NCBI RefSeq assembly: GCF_900106995.1
Contig: NZ_FNOK01000030.1
Location: 45,352 to 109,351 of the forward strand
Direction: 5' to 3'
Length of the DNA: 64,000 nt
Source: Saccharopolyspora shandongensis
GTDB lineage: Bacteria; Actinomycetota; Actinomycetes; Mycobacteriales; Pseudonocardiaceae
Numbering within the stretch: position 1 is the first letter of the stretch; every line of letters begins with the position of its first letter. The position numbers were made by a program, and so were the translations under genes. The notes beneath the pieces are model-generated. The model saw only the letters and a program-made list of their open reading frames with translations, had not been told where the DNA came from and did not search any database. Of this stretch, positions 37,769-48,450 are shown piece after piece.

Positions 37769-37774
37769 AAGGCG

Positions 37775-37794
37775 TGCGGGACGTCAATCCCGCA
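37775..37794 (+). terminator. Small hairpin after the giant gene
   Basis: Arms tgcggga / tcccgca (7 bp) with a 6-nt loop, 7 bases after the giant gene's stop codon and 27 bases before the next ATG. There is no T run, so it may reduce rather than stop read-through, or protect the mRNA end. Confidence 0.4.
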
Positions 37795-37820
37795 ATGGAC
37801 TACGACGAGAAGAGCTCGAC

Positions 37821-38426
37821 ATGACGACACCGGAAAACGACGGCCGGCCCGCCGAGGACCAGTGGGTGTTCCTGATCGACCCCGCATGGCAGGCGCAGTT
37901 CGCCGAGAACGCCCGGGAGGGCGACGCGACGGAGGAGGTGTCCGACGGCCCAGCGGAGCAGGAGGTGGAAGTTCAGGGACCGCCGCTCGAAGCGGTCGTC
38001 GGGGGGTGGCTGGTGACCGCGGACGGCACTGTCGGGAGGTTCCGCGCGAACCCCGACTACGTGCCGTCCCAGCCGGGATCGCCGACCGACCCGGTGGACG
38101 CGACGCTCCAGCTCCTGGTGCGCGGCGAGATCGACTCGGATGCGTTGTTCGCCGTGCTGAAGGAAAGCGTGTTCGACGTGGCGCTCGACGCGGCCGGGCG
38201 GCCCATCATCGCGCCGTCGCCGGACGACGTGCCGTCGCTGCTGGTGTCCACCGCTCCCGCGCAGCGGCACCGGGTGCACGCCGACGACTGGCGCGCCGAG
38301 GTCACCGCGGTGGAGCTCAGCGACCTGCTCCAGGAGTATCAGGTGGACGTGCTGTTCAACCCCGGCGGGCCCGCATCGGTCCGGCTGGTCGGTGACATGT
38401 TCACCGAGTACGTCACGGCGGAATGA
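37821..38426 (+). CDS. Type VII secretion system-associated protein
   Basis: A protein of 201 residues. The ATG at 37821 is preceded by a purine-rich site (gagaagag). The frame stays open upstream inside the giant gene, but that stretch has no coding character. The core VVGGWLV-DG-GRFRANPDY-P-PGSPTDPVDATLQLL and the end with FNPGGPASVRL match, from memory, the small proteins annotated as type VII secretion system-associated that accompany lonely-Cys giants in actinomycetes. It has no signal peptide or membrane segment, so a cytosolic chaperone or adaptor role is inferred. It starts 53 bases after the giant gene, separated from it by a weak hairpin, and is probably co-transcribed. Confidence 0.75.
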   Translation: MTTPENDGRPAEDQWVFLIDPAWQAQFAENAREGDATEEVSDGPAEQEVEVQGPPLEAVVGGWLVTADGTVGRFRANPDYVPSQPGSPTDPVDATLQLLVRGEIDSDALFAVLKESVFDVALDAAGRPIIAPSPDDVPSLLVSTAPAQRHRVHADDWRAEVTAVELSDLLQEYQVDVLFNPGGPASVRLVGDMFTEYVTAE

Positions 38427-38530
38427 CGCACCGTATATGCGTCGTATGCGGATCGCCGCCCGCCGTCGACGAATCGTCCATCCGCCCTGGATAGCGTGGG
38501 TCCGAGAGAGCCGAATCCCGAAGGAAACCG

Positions 38531-38962
38531 ATGAAGCCCTTCCCGACCTGGGACGAGAACTCCGACATGCTGCTGGTCCGCACCGACTTCAGCGACGACG
38601 CCGTGTGGCGGTCCGTGCTGAGCCGGATGCAGGGGCCGACGCCGGAGGACGAGGACGAGTTCACCGCCGAGTACCTGATCGTCGACGACCCCGCCTACGC
38701 CGGGCTCGCGAAGGAGCAGATCTACGAGCTGACCGACCCCGAGCGCGGGGCGCTCTTCGTGGTCGACAAGACCACCATCACCGATCCCGAGCATCCGGTG
38801 TGGATCGTCAGCGTCAGCGACGAGAACGAGCGCATCGACTTCCGGTGCCTGCCCGAGGAGGCCATCGGCATCGAGAACAACCTGTCGATGGCGAACATGG
38901 ATCTGGAGGAGTTCCATGAGGCCGCCGATTCCGACGGGGTCTTCCGCGGTTTCGAGGACTGA
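38531..38962 (+). CDS. DUF6924-like small acidic protein
   Basis: A protein of 143 residues; the site aaggaaa lies just upstream of the ATG. LLVRTDFSDDAVW near the N terminus, VDDPAYAGL in the middle and IENNLSMANMDLEEF-D-DGVFRGF at the end match what I recall of the DUF6924 family, which is common in Streptomyces and relatives. It is strongly acidic and soluble. Position next to a toxin gene makes an immunity or antidote role possible, but there is no direct sign of it. A TANNNT-type sequence (38492-38497) could be its own -10 box. Confidence 0.7.
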   Translation: MKPFPTWDENSDMLLVRTDFSDDAVWRSVLSRMQGPTPEDEDEFTAEYLIVDDPAYAGLAKEQIYELTDPERGALFVVDKTTITDPEHPVWIVSVSDENERIDFRCLPEEAIGIENNLSMANMDLEEFHEAADSDGVFRGFED

Positions 38963-39004
38963 ACCCAGCCAGCTGCTCGAACTCGTCCCACGTGGAGGCA
39001 GACC

Positions 39005-39460
39005 ATGTCCACATCCACCCGCATGCCCGCCGATCCGGCGTCTAGCTACCGCGCCATCGAGAACCTGATCGCGCGCTACGCGGAGCTCGTGGACGACGGC
39101 GATTTCGCCGGGCTCGGCCGCCTGCTGGCCGACGCCACCTTCATGGGCGGCCGCGCGGAGGTGCGCGGCCGCGAAGCGATCGAGAAGATGCTCCAGGACA
39201 CCGTGATCGTCTACGACGACGGCACGCCGAGGACACAGCACGTCGTGTCCAACATCGCGATCGAGCTCGACGAGCAGGCGGACACGGCGGTCGCGCGCTC
39301 GTACGTGACCGTGTTGCAGGCACTTCCCGATCTGCCGCTGCAACCCATCGCGGCCGGCCGGTACCACGATCGGTTCGAGCGCCGTGACGGGCGATGGCGG
39401 TTCGCGGAGCGGCGGGTCCGCATCCGCTTCGTCGGCGATGTGAGCCGTCATCTGCGCTAG
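39005..39460 (+). CDS. SnoaL/NTF2-like protein
   Basis: A protein of 151 residues with a ggagg site before the ATG. It has the SnoaL-like layout: an N-terminal helix IENLIARYAELVDDGDFAGL, a FMGGRAEVRGREAI loop, then VVSNIAIEL and a C-terminal GRYHDRFERRDGRWRFAERRV strand pair. Such cone-shaped proteins bind small hydrophobic ligands or act as isomerases, hydratases or dehydratases. No substrate can be named. It converges on the hydrolase gene, with a hairpin between them. Confidence 0.8.
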   Translation: MSTSTRMPADPASSYRAIENLIARYAELVDDGDFAGLGRLLADATFMGGRAEVRGREAIEKMLQDTVIVYDDGTPRTQHVVSNIAIELDEQADTAVARSYVTVLQALPDLPLQPIAAGRYHDRFERRDGRWRFAERRVRIRFVGDVSRHLR

Positions 39461-39461
39461 G

Positions 39462-39496
39462 CCGCCGCGCGGCGGTAGTTCCTCCCCGCGCGGCGG
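39462..39496. terminator. Bidirectional hairpin between convergent genes
   Basis: Perfect 11-bp arms (39462-39472 and 39486-39496) with a 13-nt loop, sitting between the stop codons of two convergent genes. Confidence 0.65.
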
Positions 39497-39523
39497 TCCG
39501 GCCGGGCTGCTCGCCACGATCCG

Positions 39524-40486
39524 CTAATGGCGGAGCAGGCGCTCCAGCCAGGATTCGCGGGCCGCGATGCAGGCCCGGGCCAGCGCGGATTCCGGTGCTA
39601 TGTCGTGGAATCCGTGAAAGGCTCCGCCCCAGACGTGGAGTTCCGCATCGCCTCCGGCTGCCCAGATCGCGCTCGCGAAGGCGACGTCCTCGTCCCGGAA
39701 CACCTCGGCCGAGCCGGCATCGATGAACGTCGGCGGAAGCCCGCTGAGATCGGTGGCCCTGGCCGCCGCCGCGTACGGCGAGACGTCGGCGGTTCCCCGC
39801 CGCTCGCCCAGGACCGCGGTCCACGCCGTCAGGTTGCTCGTCCGGTCCCAGACGCCGATCCCGTCGTACTGGTGCGACGACGCGGTCTCGTTCCGGTCGT
39901 CGATCATCGGGCACTGCAACAGCTGCCCGAGGAGCTTCGGCCCGCCGCGGTCGCGAGCCAGCAGCGTGGTGCCGGCAGCGAGGCCGCCTCCGGCGCTGCC
40001 GCCGAAGATCACCAGGCGATCACGGTCGAAGAGAAGATCATCCGAATTGTCCGCCATCCACTGCAGGCCCGCGTAGCAGTCCTCGACGGGAATCGGGTCG
40101 GGGTGCTCCGGAGCCAGCCGGTACTCGACCGTGACGGCCACGGCGTCGTACTTCAGCGCCCAATCGATGAGCGGGTGCACGGAGGAGAACCGGTCTCCCA
40201 TGACCATGCCGCCGCCGTGGATGTGGTAGATCCCGGGCCCGCGGCTGCAGTGGTCCTCGCGGGAGATGACGGAGACCTCGATCTCCGCCCCGCCGTAGCC
40301 GGGGATCGTGCGGCTGACGCATTTGACGGGGCGGTCGCCGATCTGCTCGTCGATGCTGGGGAAGTGGAGCGTGCGGAAGTGCTCCAACCGGTCCGGCGTC
40401 ATGCCGACCGGAACGTGGCCTTCGAGGGCGGGTAACAGTGCGGCCAGTTCTGGATCGAACGGCTGCCGAGGTTCTTCGGGCGTCAT
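39524..40486 (-). CDS. Alpha/beta hydrolase (hormone-sensitive-lipase family)
   Basis: A protein of 320 residues with ATG at 40486 and an aggag site six bases before it. The oxyanion motif HGGG (in YHIHGGGMVMGDR) and nucleophile elbow GGSAGG define the HSL/lipase family (alpha/beta hydrolase fold 3). The acid and His are in SAEVFRDED and GAFHGFHD. It hydrolyses esters, with substrate unknown. A short leader ORF (40637-40678) sits 150 bases upstream on the same strand, and the divergent neighbours are ABC-F resistance genes. A macrolide- or lincosamide-related esterase role is therefore possible but speculative. Confidence 0.88.
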   Translation of the reverse strand: MTPEEPRQPFDPELAALLPALEGHVPVGMTPDRLEHFRTLHFPSIDEQIGDRPVKCVSRTIPGYGGAEIEVSVISREDHCSRGPGIYHIHGGGMVMGDRFSSVHPLIDWALKYDAVAVTVEYRLAPEHPDPIPVEDCYAGLQWMADNSDDLLFDRDRLVIFGGSAGGGLAAGTTLLARDRGGPKLLGQLLQCPMIDDRNETASSHQYDGIGVWDRTSNLTAWTAVLGERRGTADVSPYAAAARATDLSGLPPTFIDAGSAEVFRDEDVAFASAIWAAGGDAELHVWGGAFHGFHDIAPESALARACIAARESWLERLLRH

Positions 40487-40636
40487 GGATTGCTCCTGGA
40501 AGTCAGCGCATCCTTCACCGCACGCCGAGACCGGTGCGCGCGGCGGTGAACCCGCGCAGCATGCGACCGCGCCGAATAGGCGCAGCGGAACGCTCGGGGG
40601 CGAAGGTGCGTTCGGTGGTAGGGGCGTCGCTGGCCG

Positions 40637-40678
40637 TCAGCGGCTCGGCGACCGGAGTCTGTCCACCTCGATGAGCAT
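40637..40678 (-). promoter_or_regulatory. Candidate leader peptide ORF upstream of the hydrolase gene
   Basis: A 13-codon ORF, MLIEVDRLRSPSR, that starts 8 bases after a -10-like ttagct, so it may be translated leaderless. It contains Arg-Leu-Arg, the +x+ pattern known to stall ribosomes in the presence of macrolides. A related MSGVIEVDRI ORF precedes the rpmF-cfr operon (45896-45928). The 150-base tail to the hydrolase start is GC-rich and can fold. The rest of 40487-40962 holds only this and the opposing ABC-F leader. Confidence 0.4.
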
Positions 40679-40796
40679 GCGCGGAAAGCTAACACGGCTC
40701 CCCGGCGAAGCCGCGGCCGCTGCCCAAAAGTGTCGCCTGGCTTATCGCCGCACGACCCGCGCGGGACGCTGCTGCTAATCTCGGGGCGAAGTCATC

Positions 40797-40935
40797 GTGA
40801 AGGAGACTCGACGTGGTGGGTGAAGACGACATCTCCGGGTGATCCCCGGACTCGCAGGCTCTCGGCACGCTGCTGACAGCGACGCCGCAGGGCCATGCCG
40901 TCGTCCATTCCTCTTCTGCGGGGCCAAGTTCTGCC
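40797..40935 (+). promoter_or_regulatory. Leader with short ORF and hairpins upstream of the ABC-F genes (possible attenuator)
   Basis: aaggag (40800-40805) is 7 bases before GTG 40813, which opens a nine-codon ORF (VVGEDDISG). The 6-bp hairpin tccggg/cccgga encloses the short ORF's stop codon. A second pair, ccgcag/ctgcgg, lies further downstream (about 40887-40922). A -10-like taatct precedes it (about 40776). This is the layout of drug-sensing ribosome-mediated attenuation often found before ABC-F genes. The role is inferred. Confidence 0.45.
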
Positions 40936-40962
40936 CGCACTCACCCAACTGAGGTCTCACCC

Positions 40963-42599
40963 ATGTCCGACAATCGCATCGTCGTGTCCGGCCTGTCCTT
41001 CTCCTGGCCCGACGACTCCCCCGTCTTCGCCGGGCTTTCCTTCACCGTTCCCGGCGGCCGCACCGGTTTCGTCGCCCCGAACGGGGCTGGGAAGTCGACC
41101 CTGCTCAAGCTCATCGCCGGGCGGCTGCGGCCCGAAGCCGGCAGCACCACCGTCGACGGCGTGCTCGGCTACCTCCCGCAAGACCTGCCGCTGACCGGCG
41201 AGCGGACCGTGGCCGACGTCCTGGAGATCACCGCGGTCCTGCGGGCCCTGACGGCGGTCGAGTCGGGCGATGTCGACGAGCAGCACTTCACCACCATCGG
41301 CAACGACTGGGACGTCGAAGAGCGCACCCGCGCCCAGCTGGATCGCCTCGGCCTCGGCGAGATCGGGCTCGACCGCCGCCTGGCCACCCTCAGCGGTGGG
41401 CAGATCGTCTCCCTGGGGCTCGCGGCGCAGCTGCTCAAGCGCCCGGACGTGCTGCTGCTCGACGAACCGACCAACAACCTCGACCTCGACGCGCGCCGCA
41501 AGCTCTACGACGTGCTCGACGACTGGCACGGCTGCCTCCTCGTGGTCAGCCACGACCGCGCGCTGCTCGACCGGATGGACCGCATCGCCGAGCTGGAGAG
41601 CGGGGAAGTCAACTTCTACGGCGGGAACTTCACCGACTACGAGCAGGCCGTCCAGGCCGCGCGCGACGTCGCGGAGAAGAACATCCGCAACGCCGAGCAG
41701 GAGGTCAAGCGCGAGAAGCGCGAGATGCAGCAGGCGCGCGAGCGCGCCGCCCGCCGGGCGAGCAATGCCCAGCGAAACCTCGGAAACGCGGGGCTGCCGA
41801 AGATCTTCGCCGGCACGATGAAGCGCAACGCGCAGGAGTCGGCGGCCAAGGCCGACGGCACGCACGCCGCGCGCCTGAGCGCGGCCAAGGACCGGCTGGA
41901 CCAGGCCGAGCGAACGCTGCGGGAAGAGCAGAAGATCAGCCTGGAGCTCCCGCAGACCGCGGTTCCCGCGGGCCGGACCCTGTTCCTGGGCGAACGGCTG
42001 CGGGTGGGGCACGACGACCGGGCGCTGTTCGCCGGGGACGGGATCGACCTGGCGATTCGCGGCCCGGAGCGGATCGCCCTGACCGGCCCCAACGGCGCCG
42101 GGAAGTCCACCCTGTTGCGGATCATCAACGGTGATCTGGAACCCGGCAGCGGCGACGTCAGGCGGGCCGACGGCCGGATCGCCTACCTGTCGCAGCGCCT
42201 GGACCTGCTCGACGACGATCGCACCATCGCCGAGAACCTGACGGCGTTCGCGCCGGCGATGCCGCCCTCGCAGCGGATGAACCTGTTGGCCCGCTTCCTC
42301 TTCCGCGACTCGCGCGTGCACCTGCCGGTCGGGGTCCTCTCCGGCGGGGAGCGCCTGCGCGCCACGCTGGCCTGCATCCTGTTCGCCGAGCCCGCGCCCC
42401 AGCTGCTGTTGCTGGACGAGCCCACGAACAACCTCGATCTGGTCAGCGCCGGTCAGCTGGAGAGCGCGCTCAACGCCTTCCGCGGCGCGTTCGTCGTCGT
42501 CAGCCACGACGAGCGCTTCCTGGGCGAGATCCGGGTGGACCGGTGGCTCCGGCTCGAATCCGGTCGGCTGCTGGAAACGGCCGCGCCCGCCGCGACCCG

Positions 42600-42603
<4 letters not shown>
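40963..42603 (+). CDS. ABC-F ribosome-protection ATPase (first of pair)
   Basis: A protein of 546 residues with ATG 8 bases after gagg. It has two ABC domains and no membrane segments. Domain 1: Walker A APNGAGKST, signature LSGGQ, Walker B LLLDEPTNNLD. Domain 2: GPNGAGKST, LSGGERLR, LLLDEPTNNLD. A charged linker of about 80 residues lies between them (EKNIRNAEQEVKREKREMQQ region), as in ABC-F factors that enter the ribosomal E site and free the peptidyl-transferase centre from macrolides, lincosamides, streptogramins or pleuromutilins. It overlaps the next ABC-F gene. Drug spectrum cannot be read from sequence. Confidence 0.93.
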
Positions 42604-44243
<1,640 letters not shown>

Positions 44244-44255
44244 ACGAAATTAGTG

Positions 44256-44297
44256 CCGAGACGGCCCGCTGCCTTCACCGGCAGCGGGCCGTCTCGG
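44256..44297. terminator. Strong bidirectional terminator hairpin
   Basis: A perfect 18-bp inverted repeat (44256-44273 and 44280-44297) with a 6-nt loop, placed between the stops of the ABC-F pair and the opposing cfr-like gene. Confidence 0.9.
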
Positions 44298-44316
44298 TGA
44301 TGCCGTCATCTTCCTC

Positions 44317-45389
<1,073 letters not shown>

Positions 45390-45393
<4 letters not shown>

Positions 45394-45575
45394 CGGTCAC
45401 CGTCCAATGCGGACAATGCCTCACGGCCGCGGTAGAAGCCGCAGTGCGCGCACATCCGATGCGGTGGCGTGGGCTTTCCGCAGGCGGGATTCGTGCAGGG
45501 GGCGAGTGCCGGGGCGCTGGTCTTCCACTGCGCGCGGCGATGACGGGTGCGGGAACGGGACGTGCGGTGCTGCAT
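45390..45575 (-). CDS. rpmF: Ribosomal protein L32 paralogue (bL32)
   Basis: A protein of 61 residues: MQHRTSRSRTRHRRAQWKTS start, then two zinc-ribbon pairs (CTNPAC and CAHC) and a GFYRGREA end, as in bL32. The first pair has four rather than two residues between the Cys. The start at 45575 has aaagg 10 bases upstream; in-frame codons before it are not coding in character. The gene overlaps and precedes the cfr-like gene, so both are made from one message. A second, probably main, rpmF is expected elsewhere. Confidence 0.85.
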
Positions 45576-45895
45576 GTGCCGGCCTTTCGGGAGGATGCGG
45601 ATCAGCGGAGCTGACGGCGCAACCGACCAGCGGCCAGGCGGCGATGCGGTGGCGGTGTCGATACCGGCGCGAGGAACCCGGCAATACCGGGCGGAATCGG
45701 CGAGATCGACATTGCGCGTTCGCAAGCACGGACACGTGACCGAGGTCGGTGCGGCGCGAACGTGCCGGTGAAGGTTCGCGCAGGGAGGTCAAAGCCTCGA
45801 ACAGGCGGATCTACAGCCCTGCGCTGGGAAAGGTCATCCACGAACCCGGGAGCCATGCTTCCGCGGGCGGGTGAAGGCCACCGGCAGTTCGGTGG

Positions 45896-45928
45896 CTAGA
45901 TTCTGTCGACCTCGATCACGCCGGACAT
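45896..45928 (-). promoter_or_regulatory. Candidate leader peptide ORF upstream of rpmF-cfr
   Basis: MSGVIEVDRI (or leaderless VIEVDRI from the GTG three codons later) directly follows a -10-like tagcat. The sequence for IEVDR is shared with the leader at 40637-40678. Downstream, ccaccg...cggtgg and other inverted repeats can fold in the 320 bases before rpmF. No gene is seen in the rest of 45576-46256, apart from the promoter region of the next + strand gene. Confidence 0.4.
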
Positions 45929-46179
45929 GCTAGCACCGCGGAACTTCGTGCTGTGCAGCGACGTCCGGGTCGACGGCCGGAAGAAGCACTGATACGGCCG
46001 GGGAAGGCAGTGTCAGGCTTACACGCCGCGGTAGCTGACCGGGCTGTCCTCGGTGGGGACGGCGTAGCGGCCGAGCCGTTCGCGGGGGCCCGGCGGTGCG
46101 GCACTGACCTCCGGCAGAAGGTCCAGAACCAGACCAACTCTGCATGCCTTGCCCAAATGTGCAAGGGCCAATCAAAAAA

Positions 46180-46209
46180 TGACTCTAGTAGAGCAACCGA
46201 TGCTAGCCT
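46180..46209 (+). promoter_or_regulatory. Possible promoter of the oxygenase-exporter operon
   Basis: tgactc (46180-46185) and tagcct (46204-46209) are 18 bases apart in an unusually A-rich stretch just before the GTG start at 46257. A ccttgc...gcaagg inverted repeat lies at about 46147-46166. Confidence 0.3.
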
Positions 46210-46256
46210 CAACGAGCTGTAGTTCTGCAACTTCACGTCAAAAACAAGGAAGTAGT

Positions 46257-47264
46257 GTGCTAGACGCACAAGACTTGGCTGAGGTTCGTGTGGTCGACGA
46301 ACAACAAAAGAAACTTCTGCGTCGGACAGTCTCCCTGCTGGTCGATGAAGGTGTAACTGCCGACACATTGCACTTGTACAGTCACCGGATTCCGCGCGCA
46401 CTCGTTGCCGCGTTAGGGCGCCTAACCTGTGTTCCGCAGTCGGATTCCGGTTACTGCATCCTCAAGGGGATCTTATCGGAATTCACCGACGCCCCCGGGC
46501 TGACGCCGCAATCATGGGACACCATTGATCCTGATCAGACGCGGGGCCTGGACGTTGCATTCGCAATCGTCGCTAGCGTGGCGGGTCGCATATTCGGCTG
46601 GAAATCGCAACAGGACGGGCGGCTCGTCCACAACATCGTCCCCAGCGAAGCGTTTGCGGACATGCAGGTCGGTGCGAGCAGTACCGTCAGGCTGGAATGG
46701 CACACCGAGGATTCCTACCACCCCGATCGGCCAGAACTGCTGATGCTGGCCTGCGTGCGCAACCCCGATGAGGTCGGGACCGATGTGGCCAGTGTCCGGC
46801 GGGCGGACCTGTCGGAGGACGACATCGCACTGCTCAGCACGAGGCCGGTCCTCCTCTACCCCGATGACAGCTACGCCGGGAGTTGGTCGAACGACAGTCA
46901 GGACGCGGCGCGGATGCTGACCCTGTGGGAGACCCGGCACGGTCTGTGCATGCGGTACGACCCGCCCTACACGAAGCTGCCCGGCGGACAACCGGAGCTT
47001 CGAGCCGCCTGGGAACGGCTGGGCGAGGCGCTGGACCGCTGCGCCACGACGGTCATGGCCGAACCAGGCGACGTCATCGTGGTGAACAACGACGTCGCCG
47101 CGCACGCCCGACGACCGTTCAAGGCACGGTACGACGGCACGGACCGCTGGCTGAAGCGAATCCTCGTGCGTGGCACGTGGCAACGTCCGGAGGCCGAGCG
47201 CAGCGAGCCGGGATACGCCCAGGTCCAGGTGGGACCGTACCCGTCGTTGCACGCCGGCCGATGA
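46257..47264 (+). CDS. Fe(II)/2-oxoglutarate oxygenase, arginine beta-hydroxylase-like (TauD superfamily)
   Basis: A protein of 335 residues. GTG 46257 has aagga six bases upstream; an in-frame ATG at 46149 would add a low-complexity start without a ribosome site. The metal ligands are H149 and E151 (EWHTED) and H283 (VAAHARRPF), and RYDGTDRWLKR holds the 2-oxoglutarate-binding Arg. The HxE form and the H-x-R-PF...DG-DRWL-R end are typical of clavaminate-synthase-like hydroxylases of arginine and related amino acids (VioC type). It overlaps the exporter gene by ATGA. Substrate could be arginine, enduracididine, ornithine or lysine; no biosynthetic genes flank it here. Confidence 0.85.
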   Translation: MLDAQDLAEVRVVDEQQKKLLRRTVSLLVDEGVTADTLHLYSHRIPRALVAALGRLTCVPQSDSGYCILKGILSEFTDAPGLTPQSWDTIDPDQTRGLDVAFAIVASVAGRIFGWKSQQDGRLVHNIVPSEAFADMQVGASSTVRLEWHTEDSYHPDRPELLMLACVRNPDEVGTDVASVRRADLSEDDIALLSTRPVLLYPDDSYAGSWSNDSQDAARMLTLWETRHGLCMRYDPPYTKLPGGQPELRAAWERLGEALDRCATTVMAEPGDVIVVNNDVAAHARRPFKARYDGTDRWLKRILVRGTWQRPEAERSEPGYAQVQVGPYPSLHAGR

Positions 47265-48193
47265 GTGTGAGCACTGCAGGGGCTGAGCGCGAGCGGTCGG
47301 TCACAGTCGCTCGTTCCGCTACCCGCCGAGGCAGGCTGAACCTGCTTGCGTTGGTTTCGCTGATCGCGGTCACCGTTGTCTGGGGTGGGACATTCGTCGT
47401 CGTCAAGGACGTCACGCGGCAAGCATCGCCAATGGACTTCCTGGCCGTGCGGTTCCTGATCGCGACCGCGGTGCTGGCGGCGTTGCGTCCCCGCCGGGGG
47501 CTGAAGCTGAGCCGGAGACAGCTGGGACATGGTGTTCTGCTGGGGTTGGCGCTCGGTGTCGCCTACATCGGGCAGACGTATGGCCAGCAGCACACATCGG
47601 CGTCCATGTCGGGGTTCATCACCGGGCTGTCCGTGGTGTTCACCCCCGTGATCGCCGGGTTGTTCCTGCGCTACCGGATCGGGCCGGCGACCTGGTGTGC
47701 GGTGGTGATTGCCACGGCAGGTCTGGGGGTCATGTCGCTGCGGGGATTTGCGATCGGTCCGGGTGAAAGTCTCACGTTGCTTTGCGCGCTTTTCTTTGCC
47801 CTACATATTGTTGCGCTCAGCGAATGGTCCACAGCACGTGACGCACACGCGCTCACCGTGGTGCAGTTAGGCGTGGTCGGCGTACTCTGTCTGGCACTGG
47901 GCGCCCCGGACGGCATCACCGTCCCGATGGACTGGGGCTTCTGGATCCCCGTCATTGGGCTGGCCGTGGTGGCGACGGCAGCCGCATATCTGATGCAAAC
48001 CTGGGCACAGGCTCGATTGCCGGCCTCGGTCGCCGCCATCATCCTGACTCTGGAACCGGTCTTCGCAGGCGTATTTGGCGTCCTGGTGGATCACGATGAA
48101 CTGACGGGACGCATCATCATCGGCGGGGCGCTGGTCGTCGGCGCCATGTACCTGGCCGAATTCCGTTCCGGCGCAACGAGTTCAAAGGCTTGA
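47261..48193 (+). CDS. EamA/DMT-family exporter
   Basis: A protein of 310 residues whose ATG overlaps the oxygenase stop (ATGA). About ten hydrophobic segments follow a basic N-terminal tail; VVWGGTFVVVKD and the duplicated EamA half (ILTLEPVFAGVFG) are typical of drug/metabolite transporters such as RhtA/YdcZ-like amino-acid exporters. Coupling to an amino-acid hydroxylase suggests that it exports the hydroxylated amino acid or a derived compound. Confidence 0.88.
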   Translation: MSVSTAGAERERSVTVARSATRRGRLNLLALVSLIAVTVVWGGTFVVVKDVTRQASPMDFLAVRFLIATAVLAALRPRRGLKLSRRQLGHGVLLGLALGVAYIGQTYGQQHTSASMSGFITGLSVVFTPVIAGLFLRYRIGPATWCAVVIATAGLGVMSLRGFAIGPGESLTLLCALFFALHIVALSEWSTARDAHALTVVQLGVVGVLCLALGAPDGITVPMDWGFWIPVIGLAVVATAAAYLMQTWAQARLPASVAAIILTLEPVFAGVFGVLVDHDELTGRIIIGGALVVGAMYLAEFRSGATSSKA

Positions 48194-48311
48194 AATCGTA
48201 AAGCGAGGCAAAGGAAGGAAGTACATTTCCAGACTGGTCCGCGCTGTCCGAGCGCCTACGATCGCCAACGACGATCGGCGACGCCTTCCCGGTCCGGTAT
48301 CCCCATCCTGT

Positions 48312-48349
48312 GTGAGTGTTTTGGGGCTATGGCGACCAAAAGTGCTCAC
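48312..48349. terminator. Imperfect hairpin after the exporter gene
   Basis: gtgag-tg-ttttgg (48312-48324) pairs with ccaaaa-gtg-ctcac (48336-48349). It could be the operon terminator or an insertion-sequence end. The remaining sequence between 48194 and 48450 shows no gene. Confidence 0.4.
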
Positions 48350-48450
48350 GCGGGTCGTTGCACCATTGGGCACGGATTGAGCAACGTCGCAACCCCACCG
48401 GTCGCCGCTCGTCTTACGCATGACACTGAATGCAAGGGAAGGATGGAACG

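Noticed and set aside
2..37768. A polyketide synthase or non-ribosomal peptide synthetase as the identity of the giant gene
   Set aside because: No ketosynthase, acyltransferase, adenylation or carrier-protein motifs were seen; toxin-type domains are present instead.
39527..40435. A plus-strand gene opposite the alpha/beta hydrolase
   Set aside because: It is the shadow of the hydrolase frame; the minus-strand product has all family motifs.
46149..46256. An upstream extension of the oxygenase gene from ATG 46149
   Set aside because: GTG 46257 has a well-placed aagga site, and the added residues are low-complexity and unlike the family start.
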